Shown here: in pieces, positions 35,427-45,410 of the stretch
Layout of the letters: each line of letters starts with the position of its first letter
Numbering within the stretch: position 1 is the stretch's first letter
Origin: Hyaloperonospora brassicae
Taxonomy: Eukaryota > Oomycota > Peronosporomycetes > Peronosporales > Peronosporaceae
Assembly: GCA_947650285.1 (NCBI GenBank)
Contig: CANTFL010001406.1
Location: 248,001-312,000 of the forward strand
Direction: 5' to 3'
DNA length: 64,000 nucleotides
Notes under the pieces: model-generated
What the model saw: only the letters and a program-made list of their open reading frames with translations
What the model was told of the DNA's origin: nothing
The model's database searches: none
Position numbers and translations under genes: made by a program

Positions 35427-35700
35427 CCACCGACGACACAATCGTCTACAGCCAACAGGTGCGTGAACGTCTCCGTAAGCACTCGAACCTCGTATCACTA
35501 CTAGTTGACTTTGACGCCTCCCTCTCCTCAAAGACCGTCCGTGACGCACACGACATCATCAACAGCTGTCGCATGTACCTGCTCCCAAGCATCAACTTGC
35601 CTTCACTCATCTTTCCATACCACTGCAAGCGCAGTCCATCCCCAGCGCCTTCACCGCACAACTACTTGTCCTTGATGCAGACGATACGCAGACACACATC
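35427..35700 (+). pseudogene. Unidentified coding-like frame interrupted by the copia insertion
   Basis: The frame reads TDDTIVYSQQVRERLRKHSN, LVSLLVDFDASLSSKTVRDA and HDIINSCRMYLLPS with no stop. If the copia and one CCACC are removed, the frame continues upstream into 30170-30231. Codon texture looks protein-like but I recognise no family. It may be part of a second captured gene in the MULE-like element, convergent with the M20 relic, or an internal transposon sequence. It ends against the antisense of the M20 3' end. Confidence 0.3.
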
Positions 35701-35731
35701 ACGAGCCACTGTTTTCACTCCTACCGATCCG

Positions 35732-37671
35732 TCACTCTTGAGTAGACTCGACCTTCGCAATCGTGCACGCAAGGACGGACTAACATTGCGTTCTTCATGT
35801 CGCTCAGCAGACAGTGCTCGTTGTCGCCGTGATACACTGAGCTCTTGCCATATCCCACGAGCGTCAAGTCAAAGCCACCACGTTGCATGTCTCGAACCAG
35901 AGGTAGTCTGTGAGAGGTCACGTTAGTTTACAATGTCCATTCGTACGGCAATTCAATGTCTCACCTTCCGCTGATGAAAAACGGCACCACTTCTCCAAAA
36001 ACGTCGCCGATCGCAGAATGGAGGGCCCTATAGGCTCGAAAAGGACATGGTCATGCGTCAGTACACGTTTGTCAAGCCGTAAACATGTGCGACGCGCGCG
36101 TACGTGTATCCAACCGAGTCCAATAAGCACGCGATGCCTTCGTAATAGCTCGTATCAAACACAAATTCTAGCTTACCAGCCATGCCTTCAGTCGGGAGCG
36201 TGTGCTTGAATACTGGACCGCGGGTGCCTTCCAGCGACGCGATGTTTGCGTTCAGATGATCAACAAACGACGTCATTTTGGTGACCATCTGCACGTATGC
36301 ACACGTCAGTGTCTAGCCACTGCAGCCAACCAGCTCGAATTGCACGACGAACCTCCTTCATGTCGTAAAACGGAGACAGACGCACGTCACCAGCAACCTT
36401 GTCCATGGTGGACTGCAGCAGACCACAAACACCCACTCTTTAGTTCAAACAGACACACACCCGGCACTCGTCAGGTCGTCATTCATTGTACGTTTACTTG
36501 AGTCCGTTGACCGTTCATTCAATGCGCGTAGGCTTCATGGTCGACGGGCACGAGTAGTTGTACTCGGCTTCCTTTTTTACTGGTCCAAACACCTTGTCAA
36601 GTACTCCTGGATCTTTGTGATCGCTTTTATTGCCAGTTCCGGGTCATTGATACCCAGAGACGGCAGATCGCTGTGAAACAGCTTGCCAGTAGCCTTAAGT
36701 GTCCAAATGATGGCCCCTACTGTGCCAATACACGGCTGGCTATCGAAGCAGTCGACCTAGAACACTGGTCCTTTCTCGTAAAAAGTCAATATTGCTAGTT
36801 TCCATCAATGCGTTGACCCTCACGCCTTCGATCTCGCCAATTTCCTTAGACTAACTGAGGACGCACAAGACCTGTGTCTTCGTCGGCACTTTGTGTCTCG
36901 CGAATTCAGGGAACAGCACTGAACACAGAGACGAAAATAGTTTCAAAAGAGCCACACCAACAGAGAAAAAACACCTACAGCATCAGTAGCAATAGCAATG
37001 GCAATCCCCACGTCCTCTTCAATAATTTTCGTTAATCGACTCGTACATGTCAATAACGCCATGTGTCCGAGACAGTCCGTTGTGCCGCGTCCATAGAGCT
37101 TGTCGCCTCTAGCAGTAAGAGTGAAGGGATCTTGCTACCAGCCTTCCGGATTGGCCGGCACAACGTCCATGTGGGCCCCCACGAGCGCCAGTGTCTCGTC
37201 CATAGCACGCGACAAAAGCGGCGCGTACCTAGAAGTGACATTGCCCGCCCTTCGACAAACTCGAGTCGGTCGATTGTGAGCTCTGCGCACACAAATGGCT
37301 TTAGCTTTTCCAGCACAAAGTCCGACACGAGGTTTTCGTGCGCACGAGCCCTAATCCCGACACGTTCTGGACTTGTTCCTGCATAGAGACAGTACCGCAC
37401 AAGACCAAATGAGCGTATCAGTTGTCCATATTAAACGGTTTGTTAGGTTTGTTCTGTCACTCTGCTTCGACAGCGTCACAGGAATAGCTCACTACTACGT
37501 ATAGAAACACACCGACACAGTCATCATTTTGCGCAGGAATTCCACGTAGTCGTTTCCGCCGAGCGTGAGATCCGACAGCTCGACGTCATGAGTCTCAATG
37601 CGTTCTGTTAAGTTGGTCTCTAAATGCGAAATGGACCGGCAGAAGCGCTCGGATGCGACTTTCCAATCCAT
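35732..37671 (-). pseudogene. M20 peptidase (acetylornithine deacetylase-like) pseudogene
   Basis: The minus strand starts MDWKVASERF (37671), with TLGGNDYVEFLRKMM ending exon 1. An intron of ~130 bp follows (GT near 37512-37518, AG at 37380-37379), then exon 2: HENLVSDFVLEKLKPF and DETLALVGAHMDVVPANPEGW (metal-binding HxD), DKLYGRGTTDCLGHMA (second metal Asp), and after a damaged stretch DSQPCIGT, TLKATGKLFHS, EAEYNYSCPSTMKPT, AGDVRLSPFYDMKEVRRAI, LEFVFDTSYYEGIAC, LPLVRDMQRGGFDLT and LLSDMKNA. The order is that of an M20 di-zinc deacetylase. It is dead: frameshift at 37241-37250, TAG at 37135-37137 (after PEGW), stop at ~36770, and frameshifts near 36600, 36260 and 35775. The likely original role is N-acetylornithine or related amide hydrolysis in the cytosol. 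Confidence 0.85.
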
Positions 37672-37714
37672 TTTTTACAGCTCCTTAGCATTCCTTTTGT
37701 TTACACAGATTATG

Positions 37715-37850
37715 TTGAATAGATATTACACCGAATTACGCGATCGTTGCTTCAGAGTGTTCAGATGGGGGGAGTCCGCTGGGGGGGTGGTTCAAATGTC
37801 AAAATGGTGTGGCCCAATTGTCAAAAGGGTGTGGTCCAGCTATCAGGTCT
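37715..37850 (-). repeat. Right terminal inverted repeat of the MULE-like element
   Basis: On the minus strand it reads CCTGATAGCTGGACCACACC, then a ~21-bp minisatellite (TTTTGACA-ATTGGGCCACACCA-TTTTGACA-TTTGAACCACC), CTGAAGCAACGATCGCGTAA and TTCGGTGTAATATCTATTC. It lies ~45 bp upstream of the M20 start codon. The same right-type sequence stands before the exon 1 copy at 55857. Confidence 0.65.
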
Positions 37851-37859
37851 TATGTTAAT

Positions 37860-39283
37860 TGGTGCAAGTCGGTTCAGTTCATATTTTGGGCCCCGTTGAA
37901 CCGACCAACGGTCCTATTTGTCTCTATTATTTTAACGGCAAAAATGACGCAGTAATTGTGTCGTCCAGTCGCTAGTAGCGGCAAAGCATTACAAAGGTGC
38001 CGAAATCAAGGCAGACAGGAAGTCAGCCAGCTTTTGAACTCCCACGGTCCTCACAAACTTATGGCTCTCAACGCGACACGCGTTGCAGAAAATAGACCGT
38101 TCGGATGTGTCGCGGATCCAAACGCAACATCAATGAACAACCCTGGCAGTCCGATTGCCTGAAATATCACTTTCTCGTCTAAGCTCTCTGAGCAACAACG
38201 GACGGAGACTAGGACCTCCTTAGAGCCAGTAATTTGGCCCCTGACCTTGACGGGATGTCCCTCCTTCGTGAGTATAGGTTAAAAGTCCAGGCGTTGTCTC
38301 CGCTGCGCGTGCTACGGGAGGCAACGCAGCGTGTGACCTGAACAGGAAGGGACCCGCCGATATCCCGCAATACGGGACATGCCGACAGAGATCGACATCC
38401 CCGTGCCTACGTTAGTTACTGCTCTATACGACTTGCCTTCCGGCATATCAAATGGTTCGCTGCGCGTAAATTCCACTCTCTCGTAGTTACATCCCTTACG
38501 AACGTGATGACCTGTTGAGATCCAGTCTCGATCATTCACACAGAGCAAGCACCAGGCCAAGATACTCTTTGTCCCGAGGCGTACCTGGGCACGTCTGCAC
38601 TAGAATGTGCAATGGGATTGACCCCAAGAGCAGAGGAGTCGGCCACCACAAAAGCGGCCAGGATCTACGTCAAGATGGGATGCTCGGGCTTCCTAGTGGA
38701 CCAGCCCTCCTAGCCGTGCGTCATCGGTCCCCTTAAGCAGATGAAAGTGCGACGAGCAGCCCAGCCATCCGGCCAGGAGTGCGCACAAAGGTAAATCCCG
38801 GACTTAGTTACCCGCCGTTCTTAAGTGATCTTCCGAGAGTGTCGCCTGGAGCATTGAGCAAGTAGAATGAGGAACGCGGTAGGAGACAGTTCGTCTCACG
38901 GTAGATGACTAAGGTGGATTCCACACAACTGACATCTAAAGTAGCGACAAGAAGCTCTCATCGACAGTCTGCCTTCTCCCTTTTTACAAAATGACATACT
39001 TCGGAATAGCGACAGTTATCAATTGCTAACCTCTTGAAACATTGGAACGGCAAGGCGGCGCGGTGTTTATATCCCCGTATCGCCGCCTATGGATAGCCTG
39101 CTGTATGAAATTGAGGCCGTCGTCTTCCGCACTCATTCTGAACTCAAGTAATATTCTTTTGATCGGTTCGAGGTATATACTCCAAATGTAGGGACTGCCA
39201 CTAACACATGTGTTTTAAGAAGGGGTCGTTCTTCGTGACCCCACCCGCCAGGAGCACATTCAATAGCTTGCATCCAGCCCGAA
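37860..39283. other. Interval between transposon and effector gene
   Basis: Moderate GC. The minus frame 38312-38560 (GCNYERVEFTRSEPFDMPEG and VGTGMSISVG) and plus frame 37956-38162 look partly coding-like but match nothing I know; they may be retrotransposon relics. No RNA gene is seen. Confidence 0.3.
39131..39146 (+). promoter_or_regulatory. Possible oomycete initiator-type core promoter
   Basis: CTCATTCTGAACT resembles the oomycete initiator/FPR consensus (CTCATT-pyrimidine-pyrimidine). It lies about 170 bp before the effector start codon, longer than typical oomycete leaders. The match is partial. Confidence 0.25.
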
Positions 39284-39304
39284 GTGTGTGACCATACAAC
39301 CGAC

Positions 39305-39874
39305 ATGCGCCTTCGCGTCGTTCTTGCCCTGCTCGGGGCCACCTTTGTTGCAAGCTGCATCACTTGTACCGGTGCCGATCACTACTTGGCAAAAGGTCGT
39401 AACGACGAGAGCATTGACATCCGCCGTCTTCGCCAAGAAACAACCCGAGCAGATGAAGAGTCACTGGACGACGGTCCTTTGTACAAGAAACAGAAGCACG
39501 AGGAGCAGTCTATACGTGAGGCTCCGTCGCCGGCGAAAGTCCCGGGTCGTGTACAGCTCACCGCTGCTCAAACAAAGAAGCTGTATGAAAAGCTTGTGGC
39601 ACTGTCAGGCGACGGGGAAGATAGGTTTTCAATTTTCAAAGCACTTGCTTGGGCCACACTGATTACAGGAGTTGGGGGGGTTAGTGCGCTGATGTACCAG
39701 GCCCTCAAGAAGAGGGCCTCGCTGACGAACGGTCCGCCGACCGGAATGTCGGCTGCGGAAAGCGTGTCGGCCTGGGAACACAAGTCGCGCTTTGATTCGG
39801 GAAGCATGTCGGGCTCTGGCTTCGAAAGCATGTCGGGCTCTGCATCGGACAGCAGGTCGGGCTCTGGTTTCTAA
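39305..39874 (+). CDS. RXLR-type secreted effector candidate
   Basis: 189 codons. Residues 1-24 (MRLRVVLALLGATFVASCIT...) form a signal peptide. RRLR at residues 40-43 (39422-39433) is an RXLR motif at the usual distance. ADEES (49-53) is a weak dEER motif followed by an acidic/basic stretch (YKKQKHEEQ). Residues 82-106 are helical. 108-131 (FSIFKALAWATLITGVGGVS and following) is hydrophobic, perhaps a membrane segment. The tail, from 167, is an 8-residue SMSGS repeat. Such proteins are secreted from the pathogen and act in host cells; the target is unknown, and no WY core is visible. An in-frame ATG at 39284 would add seven residues but weaken the signal peptide, so 39305 is preferred. The TAA falls within the repeat and the frame stays open beyond it (see next entry). 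Confidence 0.75.
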   Translation: MRLRVVLALLGATFVASCITCTGADHYLAKGRNDESIDIRRLRQETTRADEESLDDGPLYKKQKHEEQSIREAPSPAKVPGRVQLTAAQTKKLYEKLVALSGDGEDRFSIFKALAWATLITGVGGVSALMYQALKKRASLTNGPPTGMSAAESVSAWEHKSRFDSGSMSGSGFESMSGSASDSRSGSGF

Positions 39875-39898
39875 GGCATGTCGGGCTCTGCTTTGCAA
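39803..39898 (+). repeat. 24-bp tandem repeat spanning the effector stop codon
   Basis: Four units of about 24 bp, each with (C/A)ATGTCGGGCTCTG or AGGTCGGGCTCTG. The last codon of the successive units is GAA, GAC, TAA and CAA, so the stop (39872-39874) sits where other units have Glu, Asp or Gln. Confidence 0.8.
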
Positions 39899-40084
39899 GA
39901 ACTACAACAAGCTCAAGAACTACAAGAATGTTCGATTACTGGCAAATGGTCGTGCCGTTGTGGGCGGCCAGACGATGTCCTTAGACCACACGATGCAAGA
40001 AAACGGTACGACACGTTTACTGAGAAGGTAAATCGGATGCTTGCGGTAGCCGTTGTTCGTGCGAGGACTTATGTCTCGTCATGA
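39875..40084 (+). other. Open frame continuing past the effector stop
   Basis: In the same frame as the effector, 69 sense codons follow the TAA before the next stop (TGA, 40082-40084). They begin with a further repeat unit, then a Gln/Leu-rich helix-like stretch (ALQELQQAQELQE) and a basic end. It may be the former C-terminus of the effector, or 3' UTR open by chance. Confidence 0.45.
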
Positions 40085-41876
40085 ATATTTTCGTAATGAA
40101 CAACCTTTCTTCCTCTTTGTCATTCATTTCGTTCAGGTCTACCGCTGCTGCGTACAAATAGATCACGCTGGTGAATGGAGATCCCAAGCTGCAGGGAAGC
40201 GGTTGTCTCTTTGGGTCCAGATAAGACCAACAATGACGTGGCAACCGTTATCCTTCACAAACGAAGAGCTAATCACTTGATACCTCTCTGCTCACCTCTG
40301 GCGCAACTACCATCCATTCTACGTTTGTGTCCTTCACTTGCGTCGTATCTGCTACACGCATCGCGCATGGCCTGTCTGCCTTCTCGCTTGTATTGATTGC
40401 GACGGTAGCTAATGTCATGAACCGGTCCTCTCTTTGGTCCTTCACTTGCGTCGGGCAGCTGCTCGTACCGCTACCACTGCTTTGATCACCGAAGGAAGTT
40501 CGTTCTACGCCTGCAAATAAGCGTAGTTTGCTCAGGAAGTCTATTGCAGAGAATCGCAACAGTTGTCGTGAACCGATTTGGACGACGTGACGTTGTACGT
40601 GAGACGTGCTCGTCTAGTCTTTGTCTACCAACGCTAACGTGCGCCATCACGACAAGGGTTGCACTCAAGTCGAATCTTGAGACACCTCGCCTACATGGTA
40701 ACGAGGCAATGTGTGTCAAGTCAATTGTGACAAGCTCTTTCGCGACTGAGGAGACATAGAGTGTTTCAGTAAGAGCCTCTTTCGATTTGAGCCCCAAGAA
40801 GCCGCAATTTGCACAAGAGACGGTCTACTGGCTTTGCGAGCAGCTAACGTAGCTGGCGTCTGGTAGCAGGTGACACCCAGCAATGGTCCACTCCGTCGCT
40901 TGTAGGAGCAACGAAGAAAAGATGCGCACTTACATTACAAAACGAGTCAAGCCACGCGAAGGTCTACACACACTTCAGCCCGATATGAGACCAACACTCT
41001 GAATGGCGCACGTAGTGGTCGACGTCTATCTGGTAACATCGATCACAACGGTACGTAGCCCGATAAAAGGGGAAGAGTGAGTAAACTCAATCGCACTGCA
41101 TCTTCTCTCTACTCCACTCAATAAGGGAAGGCAGTCTCGCACGCCTTAGTTGAGACTGCCCTTAGTACATGAGCACGTGGTATTTGCTGGCACGCAGGGC
41201 ATGATTCAAATGCTACATACATAGCACCAGAAGCTGTGCACGATGTCACTACGAAGAAAGACCTCCAACAGGAGATACAATGTGGGTTCGATCTTGTGCG
41301 AGTTAAGGCAGGCCACAACTGGATCCGTCCATGCCAATATCGCGTTCTGCTGTTTCAGGTATTCTGCTTTCGCAAGCGTAGACACATGACCCGTTCAGGA
41401 TGTAGCTATTGTGGCCCGCGGGAGAGGACCGCCGAGAAAAACACGCGGCTGCCTGCCTCCGGTTCATATCCCGACTCGAAGAGATCCGTCAGAGGCTGAA
41501 ATAGTGTTCCACTAAAGCGCTTTATCTGCATAAAAGTTAAGCCCAGCTCTCCAATTGTTTTTCTCTAGCGACCAGGGTCGCTCTGTTAAAAAAGAGTCTG
41601 TTCCATACATGCGTGATGAGCTTATTGAGATATCATGTCGGCACCTCATTGAGAAAGTGTTCACACTTCTCATCCTGCAATGATTTTGATCTGACTGCGA
41701 GCTTTGACATTTGTTGCAGCAATATCAACATCTGCATGATTCGCAACCTCGCAAAAACGACCCTTCTCGACCCAAGGCATTTGTGATGGATCTTGTTCTC
41801 TCCTTCATCATGTAACGTCCATATTATGGTTAAAAAGGCTACTCAAAGTGTGTCGAGATGCAATTGACACAATGTG
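40085..41876. other. Interval without recognisable genes
   Basis: Moderate GC. A CTTCACTTGCGTCG(G/T) motif is repeated at about 40330 and 40440, giving paired TQVKD stretches in a minus frame (40269-40559). Frames at 40486-40797 minus and 41236-41499 plus have no known domain. Confidence 0.35.
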
Positions 41877-42282
41877 TGTAACGGGGCAGCCCGTTACATG
41901 GCATTGTCATTCGGAAGAAAATGACAATAAAGAATATGACGTTTTATATTCTTTAACAATATTACTAAGCATAGTAAAATTGTTGAGATGACCGAAAAGT
42001 CTACTCATTGGTGGATATTGAGATGATGTTAACCCACCAATCGCTGCTAGACGCGCGCAATGGGCGTTAAGTAGACGTCATCATACGTTTAGTTATATCA
42101 ATCTAATTTAGTCAGGACGAACAAGAGAAACACGAGTTATAGGACTGAATTGTATTGAATAACAGTGTTAATTTTACCACGACTAGAGTGCAACACATAG
42201 CATGGCACAGACGTTACCTGTTGTTAGTGAAACTTACTCCGTACTGGTAGACCAGTACGTAGGTGTCAATGCCCCGTTACAA
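41877..42282 (+). repeat. LTR-like repeat, plus orientation (copy B1)
   Basis: Begins TGTAACGGGGCAGCCCGTTACA and ends CAATGCCCCGTTACA, 406 bp. The core AACCCACCAATCGCTGCTAG, ACGCGCGCAATGGG and TAGACGTCATC (42030-42082) is shared with the other copies. The ends fit TG...CA LTR borders. Confidence 0.55.
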
Positions 42283-43101
42283 TGATCGCAGTACCTAGTT
42301 CTGAGACGATAGAACCATTAAAGGGAACACACCTGCGACGAGGGGAGGTCTCGCAAGATAGGAGGATGTGTTAGGGTGGATGGTCTGCGCAAGAAAGGTG
42401 CTCTCGCCCACGAACTTAACATACTAATTTTCTTCAACACTTGACTAGTTATACGGTACAAATTTCGCCCAATCTCTCATTTCATACTCTTCTCACGTAT
42501 GCACTCGTCACGACGAGCGACGATGCGTTTACGACTCTTTCTCGTCTTGTCCCCGACCATAACGGTACAAGCTGCGCCCGCACCATCAATGGGTCAGCAA
42601 CACTCTCTGGCATGTCCGAAGCTGTAAGTATGCGTTTCATTCTGCCAGGTTTCGTTAATGTGGTCTAGAAACCGCAAGTCCACTCCACCCCTGTGTACGT
42701 CCAGCTGATCCCCAAGCACGTGGTGCGTCAATACCGAAAATTCAATATGTTAACCGGGTCTCCCCATTCCCCATGGCGATGACCACGCCGGTACATCGTG
42801 CATCTTTGCTGCTTTCCACAGTGCAAAGTCTCTCGGATTCTTCTATAGATTTTCTGCTTCATCCGCAACTTAGCCCTTCTTCTTCAATGTGGCTGCCTGA
42901 ATCGAAACAGTCTCTAGCGCTTGCAACCTAGGGTCCAGTTTGTCGTAGCGAGTTCCCAACTTCTGGGTACTAAAGTACACTGCTGAAAAATCTGAGGCTC
43001 GATACTCAAACCCTTTCTCATAATCTCTTGAATACAACAAAGGATGTCCGGCTAATACTCACTGACTCGTGTAATGGATGTAGGGGCTTAACATAAAGAC
43101 T
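42283..43101. other. Sequence between two inverted LTR-like repeats
   Basis: Contains a 75-codon plus frame (42441-42668) without known domain. There is no PBS or pol motif, so it does not look like the inside of an intact retroelement. Confidence 0.3.
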
Positions 43102-43562
43102 TGTAACGGAGCAAGCTCTTACCAGATAACTGGCAACACCTTGTGTTAACTTAACACAAGACTGCGTGCTCCCGACATCACGGTCCGTGGGGGGACGCGC
43201 ATTCAAAGCAAACGGAACTCAAAAGATCTGTCTGAGGGAAAATGTAGAACTGTATTTAATATCAGGATGTTTCGTTAATGAATCATCTTTGGCTTCATCT
43301 ACATATACTAAACCACAATATCCTATGTGGGTTACTTGCTGACCACTCATTGTGCGCGTCCAGCAGCGATTGGTGGTCAATTTAGTTGATGTAGAGGTTC
43401 CATCAACCAAGAAGTGGAACACCCACGAATATTACCCTTGGGGATAATATTTACCAACAGTACCTCTTTTCGAGTAATGTGAAGAGAGTATAATCGAAAT
43501 AGATGTATTGAAAAGTTAATACATTCGTACTCATAGTTATATAAGAGTCGCAACCCGTGGCA
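43102..43562 (-). repeat. LTR-like repeat, minus orientation (copy B2)
   Basis: 461 bp, the same orientation and nearly the same length as A2 (28395-28857). Shared blocks include ACTGGCAACACCTT, GGGAAAATGTAGAACTGT, TATGTGGGTT, CAGCAGCGATTGGTGG and TTGATGTAGA. On the minus strand it starts TGCCACGGGTTGCG and ends ...GCTCCGTTACA. Confidence 0.6.
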
Positions 43563-44040
43563 CGCTAGATGTATCATATATACACTTCGGTCGGATCTTA
43601 TCCTTGGTGGGAACTAACCTGTTTTATTGGTGTAATTCCACTTAAGGATAATTACTTCATGGATAGTGATATAAGAATACCGCATTAGTTGATGGGGGCT
43701 GACGTGTGGCAGTTACCAAATACAAGTTATGAAAACAATCGTAATCAGAAAATTAGTCTTTAGGTCAGGTAAGTTTAGACCAAAAAATTCTTTTACAGAA
43801 AAACAAGTAAAGTTACAATAGTCTTTGATTTGGTAGAGACACGCGTCTTGCGAAGGCTTCTCAGGTCATTAAAATAGTTAAGCCTTGTCAAGGCACAGAC
43901 TTATAAGCACATAGTGCAGTCATTATATTAAAACTTTAAGGTACCTTGAACAAAGACCTCGAGCAATTATCTCGTTGGCTCGTAATGTAAAGCTCTTGTA
44001 AATGACCCTTTCGTTCGCTGAGCTAAAAGCCTCTCTTTGG

Positions 44041-44256
44041 TTAAGAGATGTACGAGCTCCGCTGCAATCGACATAAGTTGAAATAACTGTTGATATGGAT
44101 TTCTAGCGAATGCCTAAAACACACCTGTTGCTTGTAAGCGAGATGAATGATCTTGTCGTCCACTTCCGTGAAGCTCATGACCAGCTGAGCCTTGTGGCTG
44201 CCAATGCGCTCCCCCAATCGCACTTCAACATTTTTACGTAAAGTTCGCTCGTGCAT
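44041..44256 (-). pseudogene. Coding-like fragment, family unknown
   Basis: The minus frame MHERTLRKNVEVRLGERIGS followed by HKAQLVMSFTEVDDKIIHLA and YKQQ has coding-like composition in an AT-rich setting. After CAACAG comes GTGTGTTTTAG, a possible splice donor, so the real exon may end at about 44123. There are no neighbouring exons that I can support. Confidence 0.3.
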
Positions 44257-45274
44257 GGCCCAGATGAGCCTTGGCGTACACTATAGGGACACACGCGTAC
44301 CACTTCAGGATGTTATGTCTGGTACATTTTGCTAACATTTTTATCTTTATCTTTTATACTCTTCTCTACAGGAGCGAATGGGCGGTATCTTTTGTGACGA
44401 AAGCGTGGCTTTTGATTACAAATTTTTACTGGGGTGCGTAGCAAATGGCTACCCGTTTCTTAATGCACTGCTAATTACGTCTAAAATGGAATTGCTGAGG
44501 ACTTGTTATCGCCTTCTCATGAATGCGTTTATCGCTTCAGGACATATGTATCGCTCTTGATCAAACGAAAACATCTGACAGAATGGAATGAATGTCAGTG
44601 GCAATGAAGAAAATTAATTACATCATATAATTAAGGAACGCTTTTGTCGTAGCAACCAACCAACTCCAAATGGACATTGATTTATTTATAATGCTCTAAA
44701 GGAATTCAACTTGCGGACGATGGAAACGAAGTGGACACTAAAGCGTCGCGTTGAATGACAGTCGCTGGCCATAGCGGCCGAAAGTCTAGACTGAAAGCAG
44801 CTGTTTTGTTTCTGCGATACATAGCCCGAAAAATTCTTGTTCCATATCTTCGTCCAGCTGTGCCAAGCGTGCTATATTTGCTGGGGTTTTCATCAAATAT
44901 ACAGTTTGATAAGATGCCTCATTTTGTTAGCCTCTCATGTTAATTTTACATCGACGTGTCCCAAGTCCAATGAGCACGAACAAAGAAAGGTTCTGCCTTA
45001 TACAAAAAATTCTTTTTTGTATGGAATTATGAGGGTAGTATGAAATGCGCCAAAATGTGACACGGATCACGTCGACTGACGTTGAAAATAAAGTATAGAA
45101 AGTGTCAAGATTGGCAAACTCGTAACCAGGCAATCCTTATGCAAGCGTTGAAGTCATCGAATAATGTAAATGTAAATGCTATCTCACGGATCGTATCGGA
45201 AAAATGGTGTTTATTGTATATGCAGGTGACAACACTGATCACTTCGCTATATACCATGTAATCAGATGGTGAAT

Positions 45275-45331
45275 AAATTAATCTATTCTAGACGCGTGCA
45301 ATGATTGATGACCAAGGTGTAAGTAGACACA
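45275..45331 (+). repeat. Core of LTR-like repeat (copy C1)
   Basis: A degenerate plus-oriented core (TAGACGCGTGCAATG, GTAAGTAGACAC) paired with the inverted copy that follows. Borders are not defined. Confidence 0.4.
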
Positions 45332-45410
45332 CTATAGTAGCCGAATATAGTTCAAGTCAGACTAATAAACATGGTTTTGTACATGACTTAGAAATTCTGA
45401 TTACAGCTTG

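Larger units (their letters stand above)
29596..37850. mobile_element. MULE-like transposon carrying an M20 peptidase relic, with nested copia
   Basis: The left end (29596, ...CCTGATAGCTGGACCACAC) and right end (37850, same sequence inverted) form ~115-135 bp terminal inverted repeats. Directly outside are TTTGTTAAT (29587-29595) and TATGTTAAT (37851-37859), a 9-bp target duplication with one mismatch. Long TIRs plus a 9-bp duplication are the hallmark of Mutator-like elements. Inside lie unidentified sequence, a copia insertion (30232-35426) and the M20 pseudogene (35732-37671, minus). Without the copia it is ~3.05 kb. No transposase is seen inside, so it would be non-autonomous with a captured gene (Pack-MULE-like). 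Related end fragments lie at 55.7 and 60.7 kb. Confidence 0.65.

Noticed and set aside
35721..35926. Plus-strand Ser/Arg-rich end of the 35303-35926 frame
   Set aside because: This part is the antisense of the M20 3' end (LLSDMKNA motif), so it is not treated as coding.
37063..37386. 107-codon plus-strand frame, also found at 61647-61973
   Set aside because: The repeat of this frame at two loci looked like a gene family, but it is the antisense of the duplicated M20 exon 2.
38312..38560. Possible retroelement protease or capsid fragment
   Set aside because: The resemblance is too vague; no catalytic motif (DSG/DTG) or zinc knuckle is present.
39629..39898. Minus frames with RAR/RH repeats opposite the effector
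   Set aside because: They arise from the 24-bp repeat read on the wrong strand.
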